Positions 46,132-55,696 of a stretch of 64,000 nt of DNA are shown in pieces. Position 1 is the stretch's first letter. Every line of letters starts with the position of its first letter. The position numbers were made by a program, and so were the translations under genes. Source of the DNA: Streptomyces olivoverticillatus (GTDB taxonomy: Bacteria > Actinomycetota > Actinomycetes > Streptomycetales > Streptomycetaceae); contig NZ_JACHJH010000003.1 in the NCBI RefSeq assembly GCF_014203555.1, positions 270,899 to 334,898 of the forward strand, in the 5' to 3' direction. A model generated the notes under the pieces. That model searched no databases and had not been told where the DNA came from. It worked only from the letters and a program-made list of their open reading frames with translations.

Positions 46132-46860
46132 CTATGCGGGCTGTGTCGCCGCGGCGATCCGCTCGGCGCGCAGCGCCTCGTACCACCGGTCGTCCACCGG
46201 CGGCAGGGCGTTGACGTCCAGCGCCAGCCTGATCAGCAGGTCGGAGATGTGCGGGTTGCGGGCCATGACCGGGCCGTGCATGTACGTACCGAAGACGGTG
46301 TCGTTGTACGCGCCCTCGGTGCCGTCGCCGGTGCCGTTGCCGTTGCCGAACCGCACCCGGGCGAACGGGCGGGCGTTCGGGCCCACATGGGTGACGCCCT
46401 GGTGGTTCTCGAAGCCCGTCAGCGGGGGCAGGCCCAGCTGGGGGTCGATGTCGGCGAGCACGTCGCCGACGCAGCGCTCGCCCTCGCCCCGGGTGCTGAC
46501 GACGTCCAGCAGCCCCAGGCCCTGCTCGCGCTGGCCCAGGTCGTTGATGAACTCGTGGCCCAGGATCTGGTAGCCGGCGCAGACCGAGAAGACGATCGCG
46601 CCGTTGGCCACGGCCCGGTTGAGACCGCCGTCGCGGCGCAGCCGCTCGGCGGCCAGCCGCTGCGGACGGTCCTCGCCGCCGCCGATCAGATAGATGTCCC
46701 CGGAGGTGGGGATCTGCTGGTCGGACCGTACGTCGACGCGCTGGACGTCCAGGCGGCGCTGGTGCGCACGCCGCTCCAGGACCAGGACGTTGCCCTGGTC
46801 CCCGTAGGTGCTGAGCAGGTCGGGGTAGACCCACACCACACGCAGACTGTTCTGGCTCAT
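46132..46860 (-). CDS. gatD: Lipid II isoglutaminyl synthase, glutaminase subunit GatD
   Basis: Class I-type glutamine amidotransferase subunit that supplies ammonia to MurT for amidating the alpha-carboxyl of D-Glu in lipid II. I use ATG 46860, since AGGA is 8 bases upstream. GTG 46866 sits too close to it. The 242-residue protein has YLIGGGEDRPQ, the catalytic Cys94 in VFSVCAGYQILGHE, LTGFENHQGVT and GTYMHGPVMARNPHISD with the catalytic His. It follows murT by about 30 bases on the same strand. Confidence 0.92.
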   Translation of the reverse strand: MSQNSLRVVWVYPDLLSTYGDQGNVLVLERRAHQRRLDVQRVDVRSDQQIPTSGDIYLIGGGEDRPQRLAAERLRRDGGLNRAVANGAIVFSVCAGYQILGHEFINDLGQREQGLGLLDVVSTRGEGERCVGDVLADIDPQLGLPPLTGFENHQGVTHVGPNARPFARVRFGNGNGTGDGTEGAYNDTVFGTYMHGPVMARNPHISDLLIRLALDVNALPPVDDRWYEALRAERIAAATQPA

Positions 46861-46890
46861 GCTCACAATCCTTTGAGTGCTGTCCGCGGG

Positions 46891-48129
46891 TCAGTTGCCG
46901 ACGCGTCGGCGGATGTCCTGGAACGCCGTGTAGTTGGCGATCAGCTCGATCCGGCCGGGCGGCGCCGCCTGCACGGCCTCGTCCACGGTCTCGCAGACCC
47001 GGAAGTCCACGCCCGCGACCTCCAGGCGCACCGCCAGGTCGAGCTTGCGGTCGCCGATGACGAAGATCGGGTGCCCGGCGAGCCGGGTGTAGTCGACGTC
47101 CCACAGCCACGAGGTGTCGGTGCCGTCCGCGCCGCGGGCGTTCACCGAGAGGATCACCGGGGCCGGCGGGCCGTCGATCAGGGAGAAGGTCTCCAGCCAG
47201 CCGGCCGGGTTCTTCGCCAGCAGCAGCCGCACCTCGCGGTCCAGGAAGTGCACCGTGTCGTACCGGCCGGCGACCGCCTGCACCTGGTACATCCGCTCCA
47301 GCGCCACCTGGGGAGGCACCCCGAAGGTGGCGGCCACGGCCGCCGAGGTGGTGGCGTTGGCCTTGTTGGCCCGGCCCGGCAGCTGCAGGTGGATCGGCCA
47401 GGCCGAGCCGTGCGGGTCGAGGACGTAGTCGCCCGACAGCGCCCAGCTCGGGGTGGGGCGGCGGAAGCCGCACTCGCCGCAGAACCAGTCGTCGCCCGGG
47501 CGCTGCATCACGCCGCCGCAGGAGGGGCACGACCAGGCGTCGTCCTTCCACTCCTGCCCGGCCGCCACCCACACCACGTTCGGCGAGGAGGAGGCGGCCC
47601 ACACGATCAGCGGGTCGTCGGCGTTGGCGATCACCACCGCCTTGGTGCCCGCCAGGCCCTCGCGCCACTTCTCGGCCAGCATGCGGGTCTCCGCGGCGCG
47701 GTCGAGCTGGTCGCGCGAGAGGTTGAGCAGCGCTATGGCCTTGGGCGAGACGTCGCGTGCGACGCCCGCCAGGTACTTCTCGTCCACCTCGATCACGCCG
47801 TAGCGCGCGTCCGAGCCGCCCGCCAGGGCGGAAGTGATGCCTGCGGGCATGTTGGCGCCCAGCGCGTTCGACACCACCGGACCGCTGGCGCGCAGCGCCT
47901 CCGCGATCAGGCGGGTCGTGGTCGTCTTGCCGTTGGTGGCCGACACCAGGACCACGTCCAGGTGGGTGGCCAGCCGGGCCAGCAGGTCGGGGTCGAGCTT
48001 GAGCGCGACCTTGCCGCCGATCACCGACCCACTGCCACGGCCCGCTGCGCGCGACACCGCCGCAGCCGCTTTGCCTGCCGTCACGGCCAGCTTGGCCCGC
48101 GGCGACAGCGGCCCCGAGTTGCCTGCCAT
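46891..48129 (-). CDS. murT: Lipid II isoglutaminyl synthase, Mur-ligase subunit MurT
   Basis: A 412-residue Mur-ligase-like partner of GatD. The ATP-binding loop is VVLVSATNGKTTTTRLIAEAL near residue 60. The central insert has a four-cysteine zinc ribbon (CPSCGG...CGECG), the hallmark of MurT. The NANKANATTSAAVAA region and the C-terminal DUF1727 part (WLWDVDYTRLAGHPIFVIGD) follow. The murT-gatD pair is the normal arrangement and makes amidated peptidoglycan precursors in the cytoplasm. Confidence 0.94.
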   Translation of the reverse strand: MAGNSGPLSPRAKLAVTAGKAAAAVSRAAGRGSGSVIGGKVALKLDPDLLARLATHLDVVLVSATNGKTTTTRLIAEALRASGPVVSNALGANMPAGITSALAGGSDARYGVIEVDEKYLAGVARDVSPKAIALLNLSRDQLDRAAETRMLAEKWREGLAGTKAVVIANADDPLIVWAASSSPNVVWVAAGQEWKDDAWSCPSCGGVMQRPGDDWFCGECGFRRPTPSWALSGDYVLDPHGSAWPIHLQLPGRANKANATTSAAVAATFGVPPQVALERMYQVQAVAGRYDTVHFLDREVRLLLAKNPAGWLETFSLIDGPPAPVILSVNARGADGTDTSWLWDVDYTRLAGHPIFVIGDRKLDLAVRLEVAGVDFRVCETVDEAVQAAPPGRIELIANYTAFQDIRRRVGN

Positions 48130-48294
48130 CGTCCTAGATCCTCCTTGTTCCGGCGCCGTGCCTGGTTCCTGGTCAGCCGGTGGAACGCCCCCTCCGCGCC
48201 GAATTGCCAGCCAGGAGGCTTCGGTCGGGGATCAGCCTATCGAGAAGCGGCCGCGGGCCCGAACCCGCGGCCCCGGGAACGTACGCTTGGGCCC

Positions 48295-48855
48295 ATGCGA
48301 AGAGGCACCATTCCCGGCAGTTCAGGACGTGTGCGGCCGATGAGGCTGCTCGGAGACCCGGGTCTGGCCGCCCCCTGCGAGGAGGTCACGGACTTCGGTC
48401 CGGACCTTGCGCGGCTTGTCGAGGACATGTTCGCCACGATGTACGCGGCGGGCGGCGTGGGGCTCGCCGCCAACCAGATAGGCGTGCCCCTGCGCGTCTT
48501 CGTCTACGACTGCCCTGATGACGAGGACCTCCGGCACCTCGGACACCTGGTCAACCCGCGGCTGGTCACGGCCGAGGGGGTGACGGTGCGCGGGCCCGAG
48601 GGCTGCCTGTCCCTGCCGGGCATAGAGGCGGGGACGCCGCGCTTCGACGAAGCCGTGGTGGAGGGCCGCACGGCGGACGGCAGCCCGGTGCGGGTGTCGG
48701 GCACCGGATTCTTCGCCCGGTGCCTGCAGCACGAGTGCGACCACCTGGACGGCGGACTCTACGTCGACCACCTGACGGGCCTGCGCCGGCAGCGGGTGCT
48801 GCGGGCCGCCCGGCGGAGCGGTCTGACCCCCGTCCTGCGCGGCCGGACGGGCTGA
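48295..48855 (+). CDS. def: Peptide deformylase
   Basis: Metalloenzyme that removes the formyl group from nascent proteins. A 186-residue protein from the ATG at 48295. The three diagnostic motifs are GVGLAANQIGVP, EGCLSLPG (metal Cys) and QHECDHLDG (HExxDH, metal His and catalytic Glu). It is one of several deformylases usual in Streptomyces, and it lies alone here, divergent from murT and convergent with the TetR gene. Confidence 0.95.
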   Translation: MRRGTIPGSSGRVRPMRLLGDPGLAAPCEEVTDFGPDLARLVEDMFATMYAAGGVGLAANQIGVPLRVFVYDCPDDEDLRHLGHLVNPRLVTAEGVTVRGPEGCLSLPGIEAGTPRFDEAVVEGRTADGSPVRVSGTGFFARCLQHECDHLDGGLYVDHLTGLRRQRVLRAARRSGLTPVLRGRTG

Positions 48856-48883
48856 TCCGCCCGCCCGGCGGCCGGGGGCGGCG

Positions 48884-49528
48884 TCAGAAGGCCGGCCCGC
48901 CGGCCAGATTGCCGGAGGCGGCCAGCCGCCCCCACAGCAGATCCGCGAGGTGCCGCACCAGCCGCTCCCGCGGGAAGGGCCGCTCGCGCAGCCACCAGTC
49001 GCCCGCGGCGTGCATCATGCCGACGATCCCGTGCCCCCAGGCGCGCGCCACCTCCTCGCCGTCCGGCCCGAGCTCCACCCGCTCGATGATCACCTGCGCC
49101 AGCTCCTCCCCGAGGCGGCGCAGCAGCGGAGCGGAGTGCCGCCCGACGTCGAAGCCCGACTCCGCGCCCTGGACCTCGTCGGCGGGGTGCATCAGGAAGC
49201 GGTAGACCTGGGGTCGTGCCTCGATGGCCGCCAGGTAGTTGTCCAAGGTCGCCTCGACCCGCTCGCGCCGTCCCGTCGGGCAGTCGAGCGCGGCGCGCAG
49301 CCCGGAGAGCAGCGCATCGGTGTGCCGGACGGCCAGCGCCCGGTAGAGGCCCCCCTTGTCCCCGAAGTGGCGGTAGAGGATCGGCTTGGTGATCCCCGCC
49401 TCGGCCGCAATGGCGTTCATCGACGCCCCGGGCCCGTCTCTGAGCACCACCCGGTCCGCGGCCTCCAGCAACTCCCTGCGCCGCTGCTCAGCCGCTCGCT
49501 GCTGGTCGTCCCGCTGACTGGTCTCCAT
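48884..49528 (-). CDS. TetR-family regulator, divergent from acyl-CoA dehydrogenase
   Basis: A 214-residue repressor. The ATG at 49528 opens METSQRDDQQRAAEQRRREL. The N-terminal HTH is typical (MNAIAAEAGITKPILYRHFG DKGG). The C-terminal ligand domain matches TetR proteins that control acyl-CoA dehydrogenase and fatty-acid genes (DWWLRERPFPRERLVRHLAD...WGRL). The 148-base divergent region to the dehydrogenase has two palindromes that are likely its operators. Confidence 0.9.
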   Translation of the reverse strand: METSQRDDQQRAAEQRRRELLEAADRVVLRDGPGASMNAIAAEAGITKPILYRHFGDKGGLYRALAVRHTDALLSGLRAALDCPTGRRERVEATLDNYLAAIEARPQVYRFLMHPADEVQGAESGFDVGRHSAPLLRRLGEELAQVIIERVELGPDGEEVARAWGHGIVGMMHAAGDWWLRERPFPRERLVRHLADLLWGRLAASGNLAGGPAF

Positions 49529-49612
49529 AAGACGTGCCTCCCCGCCCAGTGATTCGTAATGCCTGCGCAACGTAACACCCGCTCCACGGAGCGGATTCGA
49601 GGGGCGGGGGCG

Positions 49613-49660
49613 TTGACACCCGCTACCCATGGGTAACATACTCGCGTTACCGCAGGTAAC
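49613..49660 (+). promoter_or_regulatory. Acyl-CoA dehydrogenase promoter with TetR operator palindromes
   Basis: TTGACA (49613-49618) is a good -35 with an AACATA-like -10 about 16 bases on. Two palindromes overlap the promoter: TACCCATGGGTA (49624-49635) and GTTACCgcaGGTAAC (49646-49660). They lie between the divergent TetR and dehydrogenase genes and are the expected repressor sites. Confidence 0.7.
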
Positions 49661-49676
49661 GATGCCGGGAGGGGCC

Positions 49677-50906
49677 ATGGGGGAGTTCGCGCTGGAGCTC
49701 AACGACGACCAGAAGGGCGTCCGTGACTGGATTCACGGCTTCGCCGCGGACGTCATGCGTCCGGCCGCCGCCGAATGGGACGAGCGCGAGGAGTTCCCCT
49801 GGCCGGTGGTGCAGGAGGCGGCCAAGATCGGCCTGTACTCCCTCGACTTCTACGCGCAGCAGTTCTTCGACCCCACGGGCCTGGGCGTCCCCCTCACCCT
49901 GGAGGAGCTGTTCTGGGGTGACGCGGGTCTGGGCCTGGCCATCGCCGGTACGGGGCTCGCCGCGATCAGCGTCCTCACCAACGGGACCGAGGAGCAGGTC
50001 GGCACCTGGGTGCCGCAGATGTACGGGGACGCGACGGACGTGAAGGTGGCCGCCTTCTGTTCCTCCGAGCCGGACGCGGGCTCGGACGTCTCGGCGATGC
50101 GCACCCGGGCCCGCTACGACGAGGCGGCGGACGAATGGGTGCTGAACGGCACCAAGACCTGGGCGACCAACGGCGGCATCGCCAATGTCCACGTCGTCGT
50201 CGCCGTGGTCGACCCGGACCTCGGCCCCAAGGGCCACGCCTCCTTCATCGTGCCGCCGGGCACCCGCGGCCTGTCGCAGGGCCAGAAGTTCAAGAAGCAC
50301 GGCATCCGCGCGTCCCACACCGCCGAGGTCGTCCTGCAGGACGTCCGCGTCCCCGGCTACTGCCTGCTGGGCGGCAAGGAGAAGCTGGACGAGCGGCTGG
50401 CCCGGGCCCGCGAGCGCGTGGGCAAGGTCGGCGGCGAGCGGGTGGCGAACGCGGCGATGGCCACCTTCGAAGCCTCCCGCCCGGCCGTCGGCGCCCAGGC
50501 CGTGGGCATCGCCCGCGCCGCGTACGAAGTGGCCCTGGACTACGCCAAGACACGCGTGCAGTTCGGCCGCCCGATCATCGACAACCAGGGGATCGCCTTC
50601 CAGCTGGCCGACATGCGCACCCGTATAGACGCGGCCCGCCTGCTCGTCTGGCGTGCCTCCTGGATGGCCACGGCGGGGAAGCCGTTCACGGCGGCGGAGG
50701 GCTCGATGTCCAAACTCTTCGCGGGTGAGACGGCCAAGACCGTCACGGCGCAGGCCATGCAGATCCTGGGCGGCAACGGCTACACCCGCGAGTACCCGGT
50801 GGAGCGGATGCACCGCGATGCGGCGATCTACACGATCTTCGAGGGCACCAGCGAAATCCAGCGCCTGGTGATCGCCCGGGCGGTGTCGGGGGTGCCGATC
50901 CGGTAG
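49677..50906 (+). CDS. Acyl-CoA dehydrogenase
   Basis: A flavin acyl-CoA dehydrogenase of 409 residues from ATG 49677 (GGGAGGGG upstream). The longer frame to 49629 crosses the operator region. FAD and substrate motifs are [36 protein letters not shown] and [18 protein letters not shown]. The [20 protein letters not shown] segment is present, and the catalytic Glu lies in [15 protein letters not shown]. It probably acts on fatty or branched acyl-CoA and is controlled by the divergent TetR protein. The size is normal. Confidence 0.94.
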   Translation: MGEFALELNDDQKGVRDWIHGFAADVMRPAAAEWDEREEFPWPVVQEAAKIGLYSLDFYAQQFFDPTGLGVPLTLEELFWGDAGLGLAIAGTGLAAISVLTNGTEEQVGTWVPQMYGDATDVKVAAFCSSEPDAGSDVSAMRTRARYDEAADEWVLNGTKTWATNGGIANVHVVVAVVDPDLGPKGHASFIVPPGTRGLSQGQKFKKHGIRASHTAEVVLQDVRVPGYCLLGGKEKLDERLARARERVGKVGGERVANAAMATFEASRPAVGAQAVGIARAAYEVALDYAKTRVQFGRPIIDNQGIAFQLADMRTRIDAARLLVWRASWMATAGKPFTAAEGSMSKLFAGETAKTVTAQAMQILGGNGYTREYPVERMHRDAAIYTIFEGTSEIQRLVIARAVSGVPIR

Positions 50907-51081
50907 GGGGCGACCCTGGTCCAGTAGGTCCGTTTCACCCGGTGATGCGGCGAAGGGGCTTCGACGATTTGATCACTTGATTGTCACAGGAGTCCCACAG
51001 GGGCCCCTCGTGGTCGATCTTGGTTCTGGCGGGCGGTAAGAATGTGCACGTCAAAACGAACCACCACGGGGGATTCCTCTA

Positions 51082-51678
51082 ATGCGTCGTCATCTCACCA
51101 CCGCTGCGCTCGTCATCGCCGTCGCGGCCACCGCCACCGCCTGCAACGGTGATGGACAGAACGTCGACAACTCCAAGCCCAGCAGCTCGGCCGGCGCCGA
51201 CAAGAGCCCCGCGCCCCAGGGCGGCGGCACGTCGGGCGGCGGCAGCACCGGCCAGGACTCGAAGCCTTCCTCGAGCGACACGCTCACCCTCAAGGGCAAG
51301 GACGGCGAGCAGGTCGCCGTCACCCTCAAGGGCTTCGCCGACCCGGCCCAGAGCAACAACAAGTTCATGAAGCCGGCCGCGGGCAAGCACTGGGTCGCCG
51401 CCCAGTTCGAGCTCGTCAACAAGGGCAGCGGCACCTACACGGACGCTCCGGCCAACGGCGCGAAGCTCGTCGACACGAACGGCCAGAACTACACCCAGAC
51501 CCTGGCCAACATCACCGAGGGCCCCACCTTCCCGGGCACGGTGAACCTGGGCGCCGGCGAGAAGGCCCTCGGCTGGGTCGTGTTCTCGGTGCCGGACGGC
51601 ACCAAGCCGAAGGCCGTGCAGTACACGCTGGACTCCGGCATGGCCAAGGACACCGGCGAGTGGGTCCTCAAGAAGTGA
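51082..51678 (+). CDS. DUF4352 lipoprotein
   Basis: A 198-residue lipoprotein: the signal (MRRHLTTAALVIAVAATATA) ends at Cys21, followed by a Ser/Gly/Pro/Asp-rich linker to about residue 65. The rest is a DUF4352 immunoglobulin-like domain (KHWVAAQFELVNKGSGTYTD, KALGWVVFSVPDGTKPKAVQ). Such domains are found in extracellular proteins, sometimes linked to stress or transport. Its 3' end overlaps the convergent phosphopantetheinyl transferase by 11 bases. Confidence 0.88.
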   Translation: MRRHLTTAALVIAVAATATACNGDGQNVDNSKPSSSAGADKSPAPQGGGTSGGGSTGQDSKPSSSDTLTLKGKDGEQVAVTLKGFADPAQSNNKFMKPAAGKHWVAAQFELVNKGSGTYTDAPANGAKLVDTNGQNYTQTLANITEGPTFPGTVNLGAGEKALGWVVFSVPDGTKPKAVQYTLDSGMAKDTGEWVLKK

Positions 51679-52450
51679 GCAAGCCCTCGGGATTCAGCCG
51701 CCTGACGTCATAGCGGCTGTGGAGCGGGCCACGTACGGCGGCGGCCGCGTGGCCCGCTCCCACAGGTACGTCCACGATCGTCCACCCGGCGGGCCAGGAA
51801 GGCGTGCCGGGTCCGCCGTTGCCGACGTAGTCGAGGTCGGGGGAGCGGCCGAAGCCGGTGCCCAGACCCTTCAAATAGGCCTCCTTGCGCACCCACAGCC
51901 GGGCGAAGACCGCGGGCCTGCGCACGACCGGGGCCGCCATGATCTCGCGGCGCTCGGCGGGGTGGAGCACCTCGGAGACCTCCGCGACCGTGTGGGCCGC
52001 CGGAAGCTGCTCGGTGTCCACGCCGACGGGGGAGGCGGCCACGCCGATCAGCACGAGGTTGCCGCCGTGGGACATGGAGAAGTGCGGGGCGTTCGCCGCC
52101 TCGACGGCGGGCCGGCCGTGCGGCTTGCCGCAGCAGGGGCAGGGCTCGCGGGTGAAGCGCACCTCCCCGGCGGACAGGCCCAGATAGGCGCCCAGCACCT
52201 TGCGCAGGGTCAGGTGCGCCGCCACGTATTTGGTGCGGTCCACGGCGTGCACGAAGGAGGCCGCCTGCGCGCGCTCGCGCTCGTCCAGCGGGGACTGGTC
52301 GAGGTCGGCGGAGGCGAGCCAGGGGTCGGGGGTGTGCAGCAGCCAGAGGTCGAGCACTCCTTCGGACGGCTTGCTCAGGGCGTCCGGCCATGGAGCGTCG
52401 AAGGCGCTGCCCGGGCGCAGGGCGGCTGCGGGGTCCAGATGTAGCTGCAC
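51668..52450 (-). CDS. 4'-phosphopantetheinyl transferase (Sfp type)
   Basis: Transfers phosphopantetheine from CoA to carrier proteins of polyketide and nonribosomal peptide synthases. It has 260 residues. The metal-binding and catalytic signature is split as expected, GVDTEQL near residue 145 and ARLWVRKEAYLKGLGTGF near 185. The CPCCGKPHGRP motif typical of Streptomyces Sfp-type enzymes precedes them. It diverges from three LAL regulator genes, and polyene clusters such as nystatin carry a PPTase gene too. It could equally serve the whole cell. Confidence 0.93.
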   Translation of the reverse strand: MQLHLDPAAALRPGSAFDAPWPDALSKPSEGVLDLWLLHTPDPWLASADLDQSPLDERERAQAASFVHAVDRTKYVAAHLTLRKVLGAYLGLSAGEVRFTREPCPCCGKPHGRPAVEAANAPHFSMSHGGNLVLIGVAASPVGVDTEQLPAAHTVAEVSEVLHPAERREIMAAPVVRRPAVFARLWVRKEAYLKGLGTGFGRSPDLDYVGNGGPGTPSWPAGWTIVDVPVGAGHAAAAVRGPLHSRYDVRRLNPEGLLTS

Positions 52451-52841
52451 GGGTCGCTCCGGTCTGTCGGTGACGGCCGGGAAGCGATCGGGGGCGCCCC
52501 GGCCGGACGGGCGGAACGCCGCAGCGTACAGGAGTCATATGTCTGTCGGATATCACGTCCGGCTGGTGCGTTCATTTTTGGGCTGAATCCGTCGTCTGAC
52601 GTCATTCTGTTAACCAAGCCTGTCATCAGGGTACGCCCAGTAGGCGAGCTGGGACAGACTGTCCAACTTGGCCGTGCGTAGCCGCCATTCTGTCTGAAAC
52701 GTGATGGGTCCTCACCAGACGGACTGTTACCGTCGTTTCCGATCTTGACCGTGCAAGTCGGCTCATGAAGGCTGTCTTCCACACGTCGACTGACAAGGTC
52801 GAGTTGCAGGTCGAACGGGGCTTCACGAAAGAGGGAACGCC
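52451..52841. other. Divergent regulatory region between PPTase and LAL genes
   Basis: A 391-base gap that should carry both promoters. Apart from AT-rich patches (around 52545-52620 and 52720-52760) I see no clear operator or gene. The LAL start has GAGGGA as ribosome-binding site. Confidence 0.4.
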
Positions 52842-55685
52842 GTGGCGGTCAGTGTCGATGCAGGTCAAGGCGGTATACGCCAACTGGTCGGCCGTTCCGT
52901 CGAGCTCAACGGATTGATCCGGCACGCTGCCCGGGCGCGCGCCGGCGCCGCCCGCGCCGTGCTCGTCCGCGGCCCCGCCGGAATCGGCAGGACCAGCCTG
53001 CTGGCCGCCGTCGCCGACCGCCTGAGGGCGGCGGGCATCACCGTCCGTCACCACACCGGCCGCCTCGACGACGCCGGGACCGGCCGCCGCGGCGCAGGCG
53101 CCCTCTTCGGCCCGGAGCTGACCCGCGGCACACCCCCCGCCCCTCCCGCCCGCGACGCCTACGCCGTCCATCGCCTCCTGCACGGCCACGCCGTGGGCCT
53201 CATGGACAAAGGGCCGCTCGCCCTCGTCCTCGACGACGCCCAGTGGTGCGACGAGACCTCCCTCAGAGGCGTCGATTTCATCCTGCGCAGGGCCGCCACC
53301 CGGCCCCTGTTCGTCCTCCTGTCCCAGCGCACCGACTGCCACGGCCCCGGCACGCCCGTCCTCGCCGAACTCCTCGCCCAGGACCGCTGCGCCCTGGTGG
53401 AACTCGGACCGCTCGGCGACGGCGCCACCTCCCGGATCGTCGGCCAGGCCCTGGGAGCCGCCCCGGACGAGCGCTTCGTACGGCGCTGCGCCGAGATCTC
53501 GCGCGGCAATCCCCAGCTGCTGCACCGTCTGCTCGCCGGGCTGCGCGAGGCCGGAGTGCGTCCCGACGCCGCCGGAGTGCACAAACTGGGCGCGCTCGGC
53601 GACGGAGTCGTCGCCTCCTCGGTGCCGGACAGCCTGGCCGGGCAGCCCCGGCACGTACGGCAGGTGGCCCGCGCCCTGGCCGTCCTCGGCCGCGCCGAAA
53701 CCGACCTGCTGGCCGCCGTCTCCGGGGTCACCGGCAAGCGCATGGCGGCCGCCATGGAGGCCCTGCGCCGCCACGAGGTCATCACCCCCGGCACCCCGGA
53801 CACCATGAGCGACGCCGTGCGCACCGCCGTCCTCGCCGACCTGCCCGCCCCCGGTCTGGAGGAGCTGCGCGCCCGCGCCGCCCGGGTCCTCAACGACACC
53901 GGCCGGCCCGCCACCGAGGTGGCCGACCAACTGGTGCTGCTCGCCGAGGTCGACGAGCCCTGGATGCTGGCCGTCCTGCGCGACGCCGCCGCCGAGGCGC
54001 CCGGCCGCGCCACCGCCAAGGCCGCCGTGCGCTACCTCCAGCGCGCCCTGACCGCCGCCCTCACCGAGACCCAGCGCAAGGACGTACGCGTCGAACTGGC
54101 CAAGGCCTCCGCCCAGGTGGCCCCCGCCATGGCCCTGTGGCACCTGCGCCAGGCCCTCGACACCGCCGTCGGCCCCCACGACCGCGCCGCCATCGCCGTG
54201 GACTACGGAATGGCGGCCGTGGGCACCCCGAACGCCCCCGAGGCGGTCCGGGTGCTCGGCACCGTCCTCGACGCCCTGCCGGACGGCCCCGGCGCCGGAG
54301 TCACCCTCGCCGACCGGGAGTTGCGCACCTCCGTCGAAGCCGCCCTGCTGGTCACCGCCGTCAACGAGAAGGCGGCCATGGCCACCGTCCGCGAACGGGC
54401 CCGCGCCTGGCCCGTACCGCTCGGCGACAGCCCCGCCGAGCGGCGGCTGCTCTCCGTGGCCAGCGCCTACGCGGCGCTGGAGGGCCGCCCGGCCCGCGAA
54501 GCGGCCTCGCTCGCCCGCCGGGCGCTGCGGGTCGAGGAGGCCGCCCCCGCCGGATGGTGGGTGCTCGGCTCCTCCCTCGTCCTCGGCCTCGCCGACGAGG
54601 CCGACGAGGCGCTGACCGGACTGGAGCGCGCCCTGGCCACCACCCGCGCCCGCAGCGAGCCCCGGCTGCACATCGCGGCACTGGCCAACCGCTCCCTGAC
54701 CCTGCACGGCATCGGCGACGTGACCGCCGCCCTCGACGCCGCCCGCGCCGCCGTCGAGTTCGCCGCACAGAGCGAGCGGACGGCCGGCACGCCCATGCCG
54801 CACATCGCGCTGAGCACCGCCCTGCTCTCCCAGGGCCGGGCCGACGAGGCGGACGCCATCCTCGACCGCATCGGCGGCCGGGGAACCGACCGGCACATCT
54901 GGGAATGGCACCACTACCTCTACGCCAAGGGCCGCGCCCGCCGCGAACTGGGCGATCTCGAAGGCGCCCTGGAGGTGTGGCGGCAGTGCGGGCGCAGCCT
55001 CGCGGAGGCCGGGGTGACCAACCCCGTGCTGGCCCCCTGGTGGCTGCCCGCCACCACCACCCTCTCCCGCCTCGGCCGCGGCGTCGAAGCCGCCGCTACC
55101 ATCGCCCGCGCCGAGGAGTCCATCCGCCGTTGGGGCACGCCGAGAGCCCGCGGCACCGGCCTCCTCGCCGCCGCCATGGCCACCGGAGGCCGGGCCAGAC
55201 TGGACCTGCTCTCCGAGGCCCTGGAGGTCCTCGCCGACTCACCGGCCCGCCTGGAACACGCCAAGGCCGCCTACCAGCTCGGGCACGAACTCCTCAGCCG
55301 CGACGACGCCCCCGCGGCCCGCCGCCACCTGCGGCTCGCCATCGAACTGGCCACCCGCTGCGGCTACCACGCGCTCGGCGCCGTCGCCCGCAACCTGCTC
55401 GTCACCGCGGGCGGCCGCATGCCCCAGCTCGCCGCCAGCCCGCTGGACTCCCTCACCGAGAGCGAGCGCCGCATCGCCGCGCTGGCCAAGCGCGGCGTCA
55501 GCAACAGGGAGATCGCCGAAGCCCTGTTCATCACCCCCCGCACGGTGGAGATGCACCTCACCAACGTCTACCGCAAGCTCGACGTCCGCGGCCGCACCGA
55601 CCTGCCCGGGGGGCTCGGCTCCCACAAGACGCCCGGCCACCGACGCCGCCGGACGGCAGCCGACGCGACCGTACCGAGCCACTAG
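52842..55685 (+). CDS. LAL-type LuxR regulator 1 (947 aa)
   Basis: Large ATP-binding LuxR regulator, GTG start at 52842. N-terminal STAND/AAA domain: Walker A GPAGIGRTS (residues 44-52) with Arg50 in the lysine position, and Walker B LALVLDDAQWCDE. The long middle is a helical TPR-like region rich in Ala/Leu/Arg (about residues 300-850). The C-terminal LuxR HTH is LTESERRIAALAKRGVSNRE, then TPRTVEMHLTNVYRKL. Such proteins are pathway-specific activators of macrolide and polyene clusters. It is 11 bases upstream of the second copy, so the genes are co-transcribed. Confidence 0.93.
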   Translation: MAVSVDAGQGGIRQLVGRSVELNGLIRHAARARAGAARAVLVRGPAGIGRTSLLAAVADRLRAAGITVRHHTGRLDDAGTGRRGAGALFGPELTRGTPPAPPARDAYAVHRLLHGHAVGLMDKGPLALVLDDAQWCDETSLRGVDFILRRAATRPLFVLLSQRTDCHGPGTPVLAELLAQDRCALVELGPLGDGATSRIVGQALGAAPDERFVRRCAEISRGNPQLLHRLLAGLREAGVRPDAAGVHKLGALGDGVVASSVPDSLAGQPRHVRQVARALAVLGRAETDLLAAVSGVTGKRMAAAMEALRRHEVITPGTPDTMSDAVRTAVLADLPAPGLEELRARAARVLNDTGRPATEVADQLVLLAEVDEPWMLAVLRDAAAEAPGRATAKAAVRYLQRALTAALTETQRKDVRVELAKASAQVAPAMALWHLRQALDTAVGPHDRAAIAVDYGMAAVGTPNAPEAVRVLGTVLDALPDGPGAGVTLADRELRTSVEAALLVTAVNEKAAMATVRERARAWPVPLGDSPAERRLLSVASAYAALEGRPAREAASLARRALRVEEAAPAGWWVLGSSLVLGLADEADEALTGLERALATTRARSEPRLHIAALANRSLTLHGIGDVTAALDAARAAVEFAAQSERTAGTPMPHIALSTALLSQGRADEADAILDRIGGRGTDRHIWEWHHYLYAKGRARRELGDLEGALEVWRQCGRSLAEAGVTNPVLAPWWLPATTTLSRLGRGVEAAATIARAEESIRRWGTPRARGTGLLAAAMATGGRARLDLLSEALEVLADSPARLEHAKAAYQLGHELLSRDDAPAARRHLRLAIELATRCGYHALGAVARNLLVTAGGRMPQLAASPLDSLTESERRIAALAKRGVSNREIAEALFITPRTVEMHLTNVYRKLDVRGRTDLPGGLGSHKTPGHRRRRTAADATVPSH

Positions 55686-55696
55686 GAGAGAGAGCG

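Noticed and set aside
52626..54914. 762-codon Gly-rich open frame on the minus strand
   Set aside because: It is the complement of the first LAL gene. Long antisense frames are common in high-GC DNA, and its sequence is a Gly/Val/Glu-rich low-complexity product.
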